This document shows, in pieces, positions 1 through 11,004 of a stretch of 59,910 bases of DNA (the first letter of the stretch is position 1; every line of letters begins with the position of its first letter). This stretch comes from Gnetum montanum (Eukaryota > Streptophyta > Gnetopsida > Gnetales > Gnetaceae). The stretch spans positions 508,630 through 568,539 of the forward strand of contig MNCI01037805.1 of the NCBI GenBank assembly GCA_015680685.1, given 5' to 3'. A program made the position numbers and the translations under genes. The notes under the pieces are model-generated. The model did not search any database. It was not told the origin of the DNA and saw only the letters and a program-made list of their open reading frames with translations.

Positions 1-232
1 AGATCCCAAATAGGCCACTAGGTTACCAAGCATAGATCCTAGCTACACCACTAGGCTACCAAGCAATCACACTTAAATGCTCGTAATCAAGTCATACTTG
101 TTCTGCGTTCTAGGAGTTTAAGGGTGAGAGAGAGAAAACAGTAAATAACATTAAATAAATAACAAAGTGAATGCTGCAATGATGAAGTAATCTTGATCTT
201 TATTGACCTTGAAGTAATCTTGATCTTTATTA
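1..232 (-). repeat. LTR fragment, minus orientation
   Basis: This matches the R/U5 part of the minus-strand LTRs at 9959-11004 and 58351-59375: the phrases for 'ccactaggttaccaag' and 'atgctcgtaatcaagtc' recur in the same order. Read on the minus strand it contains the AATAAAGATCAAGATTACTTC block seen in the plus LTRs near 31320 and 55775. The 21-base block gaagtaatcttgatctttatt occurs twice in a row, a local duplication. It abuts plus-strand protease sequence of Element I at about 232-242 with no LTR end in between, so the junction is a rearrangement or truncation. Confidence 0.7.
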
Positions 233-241
233 CTGATTGGA

Positions 242-700
242 TTAAGGCTGGTCATCTTCCTCTTATATATTTACAAATCGTTGGGAATGAGCTGTGCAAA
301 GCTCTTTTGGATTCAAATTCTGGTGTCAACTTAATTTCTTAAGAAAGGTACAGAGCCTAGAACCTAACTCCACTAAAAAAGAGTAACATTCATTTAGAGT
401 TGGCTGACCAGTCCATCACTATCCCATTAGGACTAGTGAAGGACATTATTACCACTGTTTGTGGATGGTCATATCTAGTCGACTTCCTAGTGATTCAAGT
501 TAACAACTGTAAGGGGAACTTCCCTATCATAATGGGAAGAGCATGGCTAAGCACAATTTATGCACACTTAGGAATACGAGATCTTTCCCTAGAAATATCA
601 AAGGAAAATATGTTTGGAAAGATCGAGAAGAAGAAAGTTCTGTGCATCGCATATAGTGACACAGGGTGTAGTTGCGTGCAGAAGTCCTGGTTTGTACAAC
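242..700 (+). pseudogene. Retropepsin-like protease domain, Element I
   Basis: The frame around 271-340 reads ...CKALLDSNSGVNLIS, with the catalytic Asp codon at 310-312 (the D-S/T-G-like site). After a frameshift near 345, the frame from 400 continues with SITIPLGLVKDI, a V-D-F-L-V-I strand and P-I-I-M-G-R (usual I-L-G-R), which is the C-terminal half of a plant gypsy protease. It would process Gag-Pol. The ATG at 400 is internal to the domain, not a true start. The frame runs on into a linker and the RT N terminus up to a TGA at 1195-1197. Homologous segments in II (21940) and III (35760) align over the same motifs. Confidence 0.75.
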
Positions 701-949
701 ATTTAACATTGCATGCATGCAACCAGTGTGCACAAGTAACTAACATACAAAGATGCCTGTATGCAGCAGCTACAAGACAAGAAGGCACCCAATGGCTGAC
801 GGCTAACCAAGAGAGCAACTCAACTATATGCATGGAACCAACTGAGGGTTTAACTTGCACTTACGTTGATAGCATAGACACATTAGAGCAAGTTCATCAC
901 CAACTTCCAAGTCTTGACATTGAAAATATCAATTGGGGGAAGTTGGAAA

Positions 950-2060
950 TCCTTGACAATTTTAAGAAAGAGCCCCTTGAGTTAAAACCATTGCCCACCA
1001 GTATGGAGTATACATTTCTCAAAAATGGAAAACTAGTAATTATTAATGCTTGGCTTGCTCCTCAACAAAAAGAGAGACTGCTAAAAATGATGAACAAATG
1101 GTTGAAAGCCTTTGCTTGGTCATATCCTGAATTAACTGGAATAGACCCTAGGATATGCCAACATAGGATTTACATTGACCCCCCCATGAAGCCTTGACGA
1201 CAAGCACAAAGGCGATTCAACCCAAAGTTGAAGCAAGTGGTTAAGGAGGAAATTGAATAGCTTCTAAAAGCTGGGTTCATCTACCCCATTGCTGATAGCG
1301 AATGGGTTAGTCCATTAGTTATTGTGCCCAAAAAGGGAGGTAAATGGAGGGGTGTGTATAGACTTTAGGCTACTAAACATGGAAACTTTCAAAGACCACT
1401 TTCCTTTTCCATTTGTCAACCAAGTCTTAGACACCATTGCAGGGCATTGCTACTATAGTTTTTTGGATGGATATAGTGGATACAACCAAATACAAATAGC
1501 ACTAGAAGACCAAGCCAAGACCACATTCACAAGTCCTTGGGGGACATTTGCATACAAACAGATGCTATTTGGCTTGTGCAATGCTCCTGCAACATTTCAA
1601 CGTTTAGTTTTAAGTATCTTTTAGCAATAAATAGGGAATGGTGTAGAGGTCTTCATGGATGATTTCTCCACCTATGGAGTGAACTTCAATCAAGCATTGG
1701 ACCAATTAGAGTAAGTACTAAAATGATGTGTTGAAACTAATTTAAGGCTCAACTAGCAAAAAAGCCATTTAATGGTGCAAGAAGGTGTAGTATTAGGGCA
1801 TAAGACTTTACAAATAGGAATAGAGGTAGACACCAAAAAGATTAAAGTCATCCAAGGAATCATGCACCAACCTAAAACTATAAAAGACATCCGATCATTC
1901 TTTGGACACACTAGCTATTATAGAAGATTCATAGAGAACTTTTCAAGGATTGAAAAACCATTGGTTGAACTAATGAAAAAGGACGTACCTTTTGAATGGA
2001 CCAGAGAATGTGAGTTTTCTTTTCAAACTTTAAAATAGAAGCTTGTAGAAACACCTATTC
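950..2060 (+). pseudogene. Reverse transcriptase, Element I
   Basis: The RT starts with an L-K-P-L-P segment, then Y-T-F-L-K-N-G, then a conserved P-(Y/I)-C-x-H-R-I-Y-I segment and W-V-S-P-L-V-I-V-P-K-K-G-G at about 1300-1345. FGLCNAPATFQ lies near 1569-1601. The catalytic box is F-M-D-D at 1652-1663, with both Asp present; F-M-D-D rather than Y-x-D-D is characteristic of Athila. The thumb and connection region (V-L-G-H-K, then R-S-F-F-G-H-T-S-Y-Y-R-R-F) occupies 1772-2038. Breaks include TGA at 1195-1197, TAG at 1258-1260, a frameshift near 1350, and TAG/TGA at about 1621-1760. The enzyme would copy element RNA into DNA, but this copy is dead. Confidence 0.85.
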
Positions 2061-2069
2061 TACAAGCTC

Positions 2070-2480
2070 CTGACTAGTCCAAACCATTCCATATAATGAC
2101 TGACACATCCAAATTTGCTTTAGGAGCCGTACTTACATAGTTAGATGACCAGAAATGACCCTATTACATTCACTATGCAAGTCAAAGTATTGCTAGTACA
2201 CAACTTAATTACACCAAAACGGAAAAAGAATTAATGGATGTGGTGTTTGTACTAGATAAGTTCAGGCACTATGTATTGGGCTATAAGGTATTTGTACACA
2301 TAGACCATAGTGCAATTTGGTTCCTGTTGAATAAACCAACGGTGGGCGCTTGCATCATACGGTGGCTCGTAATCCTACAAGAGTTCAATCTTACGATGAT
2401 AGATCGTAAAGGCATCGAGAACGTTGTTGCTGATCATTTATCTTGGTTAAAATGGGACAACAAAGAGGATGAATATTTAC
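2070..2480 (+). pseudogene. RNase H domain of pol, Element I
   Basis: The frame reads D-T-S-K-F-A-L-G-A-V-L-T (catalytic Asp of the Ty3-type RNase H), then Y-I-H-Y-A-S-Q-S, T-Q-L-N-Y-T-K-T-E-K-E-L, then K-F-R-H-Y-V-L-G-Y-K and V-H-I-D-H-S, ending near V-V-A-D-H-L-S-W-L at about 2427-2449. It follows RT directly, as expected in gypsy pol. A TAG at about 2138-2140 falls where a Gln would be expected before L-D-D. Confidence 0.8.
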
Positions 2481-2639
2481 TTTTTGATCACTTTCCTGAT
2501 GAATTCCTCTTTGCAGGTGTAGTAAATAATCAATTAACCATGGAAATAAATTGGTATAGTAGCATTCTTACCTATCTCCTTACATAAGAAACACCACTAG
2601 AGTTGGACGCTAAAAAGAAACAACAGTTTCTTCACCGAG

Positions 2640-3900
2640 CCAAATATTTCATGGAAATCAATGGATAACTTTATAAGGTATGTCCTGATGGCTTGGTTTG
2701 ATAGTGTGTTCTAGATGTAGATCAATTATGAGTTCTCCAAGATGCTCATGAGGTTCCTTGTGGGGGTCATTATGCTGGGAGACGAACAACCATTAAAATC
2801 TTGCTTGTAGGATATTATTGGCCTACCTTGTTTCGGGACGCTCATCATTTCGTTCAATCTTGTAAGCACTGCCAATGTGATGGGGGAATGACTGCTAGAA
2901 TGGAGGGTCTGCAACAATGGATTCAACCTTTAGAACCCTTTGATATATGGGGAATTGATTTTATGGGGCCTATTACACAATGTCCAATGGAAAAGCCTAC
3001 ATTGTTGTTGTTGTTGACTATTTCACAAAGTGAGCAGAAGAAACTATTGTTACGGATTGTACATCATCTACCGCTGCATGATTTGTTCAACAACAAATCA
3101 TTAACAAGTTTGGTGTGCCTCATGCACTTATTTCGGATAATGATACACATTTTACGGGAGTGACTTTTCAAAAGTTGATGCAACACTTAAGAGTTGAACA
3201 TAAACTAACTACATCATACCATCCTCAAGTGAATGGTTAGGCTAAAGTAACCAATAGGGAGATTACGAAAATACTGACAAGAACCATTAGCAAATATAGG
3301 CGAGATTGGAGCACCAATTTGAACGATGCTCTATGGGCATAACATTCCACGTGGAAACTCCCTATTGGCTACTCTTTCTACGAGTTAGTGTACAGAAAAC
3401 TCCCAATGCTTCCTATTCAAGTAGAACTCTGTACACTAACCATGCCATGTGACCTCAACCTTGACCTCAATCTAGCACAAAAGGAATGGTTAATGAATCT
3501 TAACCTACTAGATGAGAACCGATTAGTCACCCTATCATCTAATGAATTGCACAAGGCTTTTAATAAATGATGTCATGACCTAAAAATTAGAAAAGTTAAG
3601 TACCAACCAGGAGATAAGGTTCTTTATTGGAATCCCACACACATGCCAGAGCACACTAAATTTCAAACGCTGTGGGAAGGACCTTAGATTATTCATGCAA
3701 CTTTTTTTTAGGAGCCATGATGATTTACAAACCTGAGAGCCTAGATAAGAAATTGTTGGTTAACATCCAACAAACCAAACCTTTCTATGAGCCTAGAACA
3801 ACCAGTATCCATACTACCTCTATTTGTGGACAACCCTACTCATTATTTTGGATATCCTGCTTCCAACTTAGTCATGGGGGAGATGGCCACCAAGGCTAAC
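2640..3900 (+). pseudogene. Integrase, Element I
   Basis: An HHCC zinc domain is visible at about 2735-2880 (Q-D-A-H...G-G-H-Y...C-K-H-C). The catalytic core keeps the first Asp (W-G-I-D-F-M-G-P, codon 2957-2959) and the second (I-S-D-N-D-T-H-F, codon 3136-3138). The third residue reads Lys (AAA at 3244-3246) where Element II has GAG and III has GAA, and the preceding Gln is TAG. The C-terminal W-E-G-P segment lies near 3670-3690. There is a frameshift near 2985-3030 and several stops. It would insert the cDNA, but the Glu-to-Lys change alone should abolish catalysis. Confidence 0.8.
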
Positions 3901-5751
3901 CATTCTAAGCCCCCAGCTCTTTTTGTACTTTTGTTTTACACATCTTTTCAATTTTACTTATTTTTATTTTACACCATCATTCACATTTTTACTATTTCTT
4001 TGTTTGATTTACTTTCATTCGTCATATAATAAGTGCTCATGATGGTGGGTTGGACTATAATAATTTTGTTTGCTAATGTTTGATTTTTACCTTTGATTTT
4101 CAATGTTGATACTAAGATATGGTTTTTTTGATAAAACAGGCAATGAGTCCACGTCATCCATTCATCCATTCAATTCTATGGTTCCCTGTGTTTGGAAGTG
4201 TACTGTCCCTTTTTTCTAAGGAAAACTTATTAATGAATTGGTGACTTGGTATTCTTCAAACTAAGGAAGGACTCAATAGTTGAAAAGGGTGTGACTTCAA
4301 GGGGATTCAATGCACTTGTGTTGGCTATTCTCTTGGGTACTTAGATGCTTGTCATGAGTCTTTTGCCATTCCACTATTGATCAAATATCAGGAAGTTAAA
4401 TGAATCTAAATAAGTCTTTGCATGGTGTGGTTCTCACGCATAAAAAAAAAGTAGTGGGAAATCAAAGCACACCCCTTAGACATAATAAAGAAACATGGGC
4501 TACAAACACTGGTTATGGCACTGGAAAGACATGTTACCCATGCCTGAAGGTTCCCTCTAACTAAGGCCCTTTCTTGCTTCCTACTTTCCTATCTTTCTCT
4601 CCTTGGAATGGTGGTGACTCGATGGATGCATTCTTGTTGCTTCATGAGGATGGGTTGGCCAAATGTATTGATGCAAGGTCATTGGATGTGGTTGGCGAGT
4701 TCGGACTTGGAATGAATTTTATTGAGTTACCTTAACCACATAATACACAAGGGACTCTACACAACCTTGCTCTTGGGATTCCATTCCATTTCCTCCTCTC
4801 CTTCTGTATTTTTTCCCATATTCCACCTCATTGCCGATTTTATGATTAGTCTATGTCTTGGTTGACGCATTGTTAGTCTTCAGTAAACTCTTGTGGGTAA
4901 GTTCTTAACCATTGTTTCCATATGTTATTCCGAGAGCCTATAGACTCTTTAGTTTGTGGGTCTGTCATAAAAGGCATGAGCCTACTTTGGGGAGGACCCA
5001 CTGGCATTTCTTTTTGGTGCAATTGTTAAGTTCTTTCCCTTAAACATTCTTTGTAATCAACCATTTCTCATTTCATCCCCATCCATGACATTTGTTTTAT
5101 TGGCTTCGCCATTGTTATTGCCCTCATCTTTATTGTTCCTTCAGTTTTTCCACCCTATCACTATTAGGTTCACTCTTAGTTGTGGGGGCCTTGTCACAAA
5201 TTTTTTCATTCAATTACCTATCTCACCCCTACACCTTGGGTAGTTATTAGTTAAAAACCTCTAACCTAGTATCTACCATACACACAACCCAACCAATGCA
5301 CTTATATCGAGGTAAGGTATTAACTACATTATGGCTTATCTATCCTTGCTAATTTGTGACTATGTTGTGTGTGTAGATGGCGATTACACTGACAATGGTC
5401 TAGGATAGGAGGAAGCACTCAGGATGGACTAGAGCTGGAGCATTTATGCAAGGAACAAGTTTGGTCATGTGGCTATGGATGAACAATGGAATGCACATTT
5501 CTGACATCAGCAGCAACATGCCTCATTTTCTTTTCTCTCTCTCTTTCTCTTCAAGCTGTTAGATGAGGGTTTAGATGTCATTTATGTACAGTGTTCACCA
5601 CAATGGGCGTGAACACCAATGTTGTAATATGTTTATCAATCCGTTCACTGGGCATTTTGAGTCTATTATTCCCTGTCGCTATTAGTTCTCATTCGATCAA
5701 TAATCCCATACCTTCCTAATATTTTGTAAGGAACTAAAGGATAAGTTTTCA
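3901..5751 (+). other. Noncoding 3' internal region of Element I
   Basis: I see no coding frame here. The first part (3900-5100) is pyrimidine-rich and aligns in phrases with the post-integrase regions of II (25450-27000) and III (39290-40550), for example the segment beginning 'gagtccacgtcat' near 4145. The last part (about 5500-5750) matches, in reverse, the 3' region of Element E (59400-59600), including the 'gttcaccacaatgggcgtg' stretch. The accessory frame of II and III is missing. Confidence 0.6.
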
Positions 5752-5767
5752 TTTAGTCATGGGGGTA
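5752..5767 (+). other. Polypurine tract before 3' LTR, Element I
   Basis: tttagtcatgggggta lies immediately before the LTR start. The same sequence precedes the 3' LTR of Element II (30515-30530) and, reversed, that of Element E (59376 onward). This is the usual site for plus-strand priming. Confidence 0.8.
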
Positions 5768-6606
5768 TGATGAGCCACGATATCGAGGCCGTGATATCAG
5801 GTACGCGATATCGGAGCCTTCCAAGCGATATTGGACATTCGATATCAGGGCCTGTCTTGTCTCCTATAAAAAAGAGCTGGGCACACTTGGTTTGACAATA
5901 GTTAGTAAATTAGTCTTAGTCCCTTACCCAAACTCTTGCCTTTTTTCCTTCTTAGAGTTATAATTATTTCTGAGTGCCTACAGTAGGAGTCATAAAGTGA
6001 ACGAATCTTTATTCGAGCATTGTGTACCTAAGCATACCTTGAGGCTGAAAATAAAGACAAACTTTGTGATAAACCTTGTAGTATTTAGAATCGCTTATTT
6101 AATGTTATTTACAATTATTTAATGCTTTCCATAGTTAATTAATGTTCTCTCTCTCTCTCTCACCTTGTTAACTCTCCCAAGTAAGCACACTCAATACGAC
6201 CACTTTGCACATGTGTGGAACACTTGGTAACCTAGTAACGATTAGCATTTTGTAATCCTAGTAGTGTTGCACTAGTTTAGGATGTGGATGGCAAGTGAGA
6301 ATGGATGCTGGTATTAGGACTAGTTAGAGCATAGTCGATTAGTTAAATTAAATTGGTTACTTAATTAGTTCACTTCTCCCTTTGTAGCACCAGGACATAA
6401 AACATAAAAATATATAAAAATCATACACCTCAAGTTTACTTAACCATACAATCGTGTTATACAAGTAAGCTTGGAAAGACAATGATTGACTAACCTATCC
6501 AGGTTCTGTAAAGGCGCATAAGCACTTAGTCCTTCAAATTTGACCAGATCGTGCATGTATGCTTGTATTCGTATGGTTGAGCGTAGGGATACCTCACCGC
6601 TCATCA
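5768..6606 (+). repeat. 3' LTR of Element I
   Basis: 839 bp, bounded by TGATGAG...CTCATCA inverted ends directly after the polypurine tract. U3 has an array of GATATC palindromes and a TATA box (TATAAAAAA at 5865-5873). AATAAAGACAAAC near 6049 gives a polyadenylation signal in R. U5 ends with the block gtatggttgagcgtagggat found in all related LTRs. Confidence 0.9.
5779..5873 (+). promoter_or_regulatory. U3 promoter with GATATC array and TATA box, Element I LTR
   Basis: GATATC at 5779, 5793, 5807 and 5841 and GATATT at 5827 give steps of 14, 14, 20 and 14 bp, starting 11 bp inside the LTR. TATAAAAAA follows at 5865. Transcription would be expected to begin about 30 bp downstream. That the palindromes bind a regulator is inference. 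Confidence 0.6.
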
Positions 6607-6689
6607 AGTAGCCATCACTTATCTAGTCTGTAGTAATCAATCTAGTACATTCTCATGATCACCAGAAGTTATTGAGGTTCAAGCTAACA

Positions 6690-7890
6690 TTTGAGCATCT
6701 TTGGCTCCAGTTAGATTCATTGGTGGTACAATAGGTACATTGAAAGATTCTTTAATGTGGTCGTGATCACTTCTGTGACTCCTACTACATCTTGGTGCTA
6801 CATAACCATAATTGTGGCTCCTTCTCCTATTTCAAGCACCACTTAGAACGATGCAACATTTCCAAAAATTTGTTGTGACCATTAAGCCTCTTCTCTTGAA
6901 TGTAATGATGTCTGTCCACTTATAGGATTTGTAGAAGCTATGGGTTGAATGATGCTATTAATTACTCTATAGAGGTTAATCTCTTCTGGTGTTCCCCAAC
7001 TGATAGTTTCTATAATCTATTGCAGATGACTCACTAATAATCTATAGTCCTGCAGTGGTAGTGGTGAGACTTGTTATTACTGATGTCTATCAGGACCCGC
7101 TTGCTATTGTTGTTTAGTCTGTGTGGTTTCCCTATCTTTTTTCTCTTCCTCCATCTGATCTTTCTTTGGTGGTGCTAGCTTGAGCATTTCAGCATACGAG
7201 GCACTCTGAGCTTTCCTGGGGATGTTATTAATGTACCTTAGGATTCCAACATGTTTACATAGCTTCCTAATTAGGCAAGGGAATGGAAGTGTGAGCTTCT
7301 CTACCTTATTTTCCTCAAAATGCCTTTGAATCTCCATAAAATAGAGTTGTGCGAGATTGACGTTGTACTTTCCCATCAGAATCACACTTCCTTTGGCCAC
7401 ATAGGTGGATAACCTATTGAGTCTTTTGGTGGAAAATAGGTGATATGTGCCAATTTTAAAATATATTCTTTTCTATATAGTTAGTTCATTGTACTCTTTA
7501 TCTTCTATGCCATATGCTCTCCTCAACCATAGTTTTTTGGTTTCTATGTCTAATTTGGTGGACAAATGTACTAACCTTGGCTCTTCATTGGGCACATTCA
7601 GAGCTTCTACTATTGCCTTCACTAAATATGAGATGGAGACTTCCCCTATGTTTACTGTAGCATCTTCTTCTTTATTATGCTAGAATTGGTATGTCTCTCT
7701 TAGATATCATTCACCACTATTTGACAAGATGGACCATAGCAATGATGCTTGGAGCTGTGTCCTTATCACCTTTGGAACAAATTCCATGAATGGACCAAAT
7801 TTCATTTCCCAAATCATTATGGTTAAGAGTGATTTATCCTAGATGGCTTGGAGGTATTCTTGTGACAACGTGAGACACTATCCTTGTTCA
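6690..7890 (-). pseudogene. Accessory (env-position) gene relic, minus strand
   Basis: Read on the minus strand from about 7890, the frame gives K-F-G-P-F-M-E-F-V-P-K, then R-E-T-Y-Q-F, E-V-S-I-S-Y-L-V-K-A-I-V-E-A-L-N-V-P, and from 7400 T-L-P-F-P-C-L-I-R-K-L-C-K-H-V-G-I, followed by charged sequence. These phrases match the accessory frames of II (27740-28420) and III (44850-45560). From memory this resembles the 'putative plant transposon protein' family in Athila-type elements (Pfam PF20167). Function is unknown. No pol accompanies it, so it is an isolated fragment of a more diverged copy. Confidence 0.65.
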
Positions 7891-9958
7891 TGTAGTCCTT
7901 CTACTTCTACTTGGGCTAATTGTCCTTTAGTAAGGGTTTCTTGATGGATACTAAAAGATTGAGCCTCTTGCTCTGCATGTTCTGTTTGGGGCTCTTATTC
8001 TCCTGTTTGGCTTATCCCATGGCCTCTTGGTCTCTTGCTTATTGATTGTGGAAGTTAACCTTATGCTCCTCTCTTTGGGGCCATCTACAAGTAATCAAGG
8101 GTTTGGAGTTACTAAAGTGTCCTCATAAATTCTTGATAGTTCTATACCTTCCTCATACCCTTAATTATATTAAGTTCTTAGTTCATTATGATTGTAGAGT
8201 TAGGAAATTTTCAAAAAGTAACTCGAGTAGTGCTTTTCTATGACTTAAGATAATTGGTATGGTTTATTAGGAGTTCTATTAAAGTTGTTTGACCTTAATA
8301 TGAATGATTTTCTTTAAAATTCTTGTTACCTTTCTTTAAACTTGCTTTGCATGAGAGATTTTGAAAAAATGACTTGGATTTTCCTCACTAGCACCCCCCA
8401 CGACTAAGATGAGCACTTCAGGATCAGATAGATTCAAAAGTCATGAAAATTGGAGTGATAATGTGCAAGTTATGGCTTGGAAAACCTAAGAGGTCAAGGC
8501 TCAAATTGCAGAAGAAAAATGAAAATGTGAAAAAATTTGCTAAGTGTCCATCTATATATAGATTTGATAGGCTCCAATATCAGAGAGATTCAATATTGGA
8601 GGGGCTCTGATATCGGAGGCCAAAAATTCACATTTTCTGACAACTTCTTGTTGATACATTTAAGCCATCTTATGGAGCAGAATTTGTGAATTAATGTTTT
8701 GGGTTTTATTAAAATCCAAATGTTATTGGTGAATGCAAGACAACATACAAATGGGAAAAAGGAAAAAGTTCATTGGAGTTTGGTTGCCTTCTTTGTAAAA
8801 TGGAAGTATATTCACATGTTAATGAATAATCAGGGTGTCTATTTTCATAACCGTGGAGCTTGGTTTTAGTGTTAATTTCTTATTATTATGAGCTAAAATT
8901 TTTGGAAAGGAGAAGAATAGTAATATTATAGTTGCTCATTTAAGTGAAATGGCTAAGTGGTAAATAGCAGAGGTACCTATAATTATTCACCTTGTTTGAA
9001 GTTTTGAAAGATGAATATATCTCTTGGAAGTTGAAATATGGTGAATTAAGGACATACTCTAGAACTAGCTAGTTATAGGAAATAAGTAGTATGAGCAATA
9101 AATTTTTTTTTGCAAAGTTACTAAACATGGAGGATTGTTGAATTTTCCAAAATGCCATTATCTACATAAGAGGTAATTATACTGTGTCCACTATGTAAGC
9201 ATAGGGAATTTAATAGTAGGAGAGTGCAAGGCTTAACAAAATTTTTCTAGATTTACAAATATTTGTAAAAACCATGAGAGCATCATTTGGGATTTCAAAA
9301 CAAACAACAAAAAACTTAGGCTATTACCAAAAATTGCACCCTAGAGAAAATGTAAGATGGGTATTCACAAAATGATGAAATCCTACATTACCAAATCATT
9401 TTAAATAAATAATATCAAGATTGGGAAAGTATGAAACATTAAGGAATATTTCTTGATCGAAAGAATTAATGGCACCCATTAGAAGCAGAAGAAATAAACA
9501 ATGACTAGTTAAACATTGATAAAATTTTAAAGCCCAAACTCAGGCATAGGACACTATGAATGCATAAATGAGCTACAATGCTCAGATAGTGCTTATCCTA
9601 AGATGGTGCTAGGGTCAGCAGAAAATGACATCAAACCCTACAATAGAGATGGAGCTAAAAAATCTATACTGCAACAATGAAGAAATGTGTAGCCTCTCTA
9701 GTTGGATCAAGCCAGAACTTAACAACGATGCCTATGGCTCAGGCTAAGCCATTACTAGTTATAGGTAGCATAGTAGCAACGAAGGTGATGATGGTGTAGT
9801 TGCAGGCTCCAATGACAAAGGGCTAGAAGGCATCTTTGTTTGCTTGGAGGAAATGACATCAGGGTTGAAGTAGGGTGCAACAAATGGTAGGTTTTCCTCC
9901 TAATACAGAAAAACAGCGACACAATGTGTGCTGTCAAGGCTGCAAGAGATAAACACAC
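7891..9958. other. AT-rich DNA with no recognisable gene
   Basis: No frame with a recognisable motif was found on either strand. The one structured stretch is 8551-8614, described separately. The rest is probably degenerate transposon or intergenic filler. Confidence 0.5.
8551..8614 (-). promoter_or_regulatory. Possible relic of a GATATC-type LTR promoter, minus orientation
   Basis: Read on the minus strand: GATATC (8609-8614), AATATT (8592-8597) and GATATT (8576-8581), then TATATATAG near 8552-8561. The steps are 17 and 16 bp and the order palindromes-then-TATA is as in the intact LTRs. No LTR ends are visible, so this is tentative. Confidence 0.3.
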
Positions 9959-11004
9959 TGATGAGTGGTGACGTACCCCTACACTCAACCATACGAAATG
10001 AGTGTAGCACGCACGATCTGATCGAACTCTGTAGACTAAGTGCCTACACGCCCCATGGAACACTTGGGGTTAATCATTTGTTGTCTTCCCAGACTTACTT
10101 ATGGTTGTCATGGTGTATGGTTAAGTAAGTTTGAGGTATATGATTTCTATGGTCTTTTATGTTTTATCTCCTATACTATCAAGGTGAAGGGCTGAAGAAA
10201 CTAACTAACTCTAACTAATGAACTAAGTCTAAATTACCTAGCATCAGCATCTGTTCCCACTTACCGTACACACCCTGCCCCGATGCAACCATGGTTACCA
10301 AACGCTAATCATTGCTGGGATCCCACGCGTAATGCACGTGCTCAAAGTGGTCGTACTGAGGCACTTAACTAGGAGGAAAGGGTTGAGAAAGCTAATCTAG
10401 CCTAAGTGCAATGAGCAGCTGATTCCTTGATTATTTGTACACATCTTGGTGCACAACTACCACTGGGATTATCAAGCGCAGATCCTAGATATGCCACTAG
10501 GTTACCAAGTAGTCACACTGAGATGCTCGTAATCAAGTCGTACTCATTCCGCGTTGCGATGAGCATCTGTTCCTTGACTATTCGTACACATCCTTAGATG
10601 CTGGTAATCAAGTCGTACTCATTTCACATTACTAAGAGAAAGCAATAAATAACAATAAATAAAATCCTATTCCATGCACTGCAAGGTTTATCCAAGAAGT
10701 TCATCTTTATTGCCATACACAACTTGTGTTCAGGTACAATGTTGCTCGAATAAAGATCCGTTCACTTTAGGACTCCTACTACGGGCACATGGAAAATATT
10801 CTATCTCTGGAGTGATCAAACTGCCAGAGTTTTCCTACTTCTAGCCTAGGATGAGGAAACAAGGAAGAGCCACCTCTTATTTATAGATATGACGGCACAC
10901 CGCGATATCGCGTATGCGATATCGCAGGGGACGACGCAATATCGCATGGGATGCAATATCATGACGGTCACGATATCACGTACATGCGATATCGCGTCTC
11001 ATCA
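9959..11004 (-). mobile_element. Solo LTR, GATATC type, with 5-bp target duplication
   Basis: 1046 bp from TGATGAG to CTCATCA, in minus orientation. The flanks are CACAC at 9954-9958 and CACAC at 11005-11009, a perfect target duplication, so the unit is a solo LTR left by recombination between two LTRs. U3 (right end) has GATATC or AATATC at 10904, 10918, 10938, 10955, 10972 and 10988, and a TATA box (TATAAATAAG read on minus) at about 10872-10885. R/U5 has the 'gctcgtaatcaagtcgtactc' block twice (about 10525 and 10600). Confidence 0.9.

Larger units (their letters stand above)
242..6606 (+). mobile_element. Element I: 5'-truncated Athila-like Ty3/gypsy retrotransposon
   Basis: Order seen: protease (from 242), RT, RNase H, integrase, about 1.9 kb of noncoding 3' sequence, polypurine tract, 3' LTR. 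Gag, primer site and 5' LTR are absent; the left end is fused to a minus-strand LTR fragment. The RT has the F-M-D-D box and the phrase FGLCNAPATFQR typical of plant Athila elements. Unlike II and III, no accessory coding region lies between integrase and the LTR. Frames are interrupted by stops and the integrase Glu is lost, so it is inactive. Right flank after the LTR is agtag; no left target duplication can be tested. Confidence 0.85.

Noticed and set aside
400-1197. ATG at 400 as a true gene start
   Set aside because: It lies inside the protease domain; the upstream frame carries the catalytic Asp at 310.
7447-7683. 78-codon plus-strand frame
   Set aside because: It is antisense to the accessory gene relic, whose minus-strand translation matches two other copies.
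9755-10128. Small frames across 9755-10128
   Set aside because: They cross the solo LTR boundary at 9959 and overlap in opposite directions without motifs.
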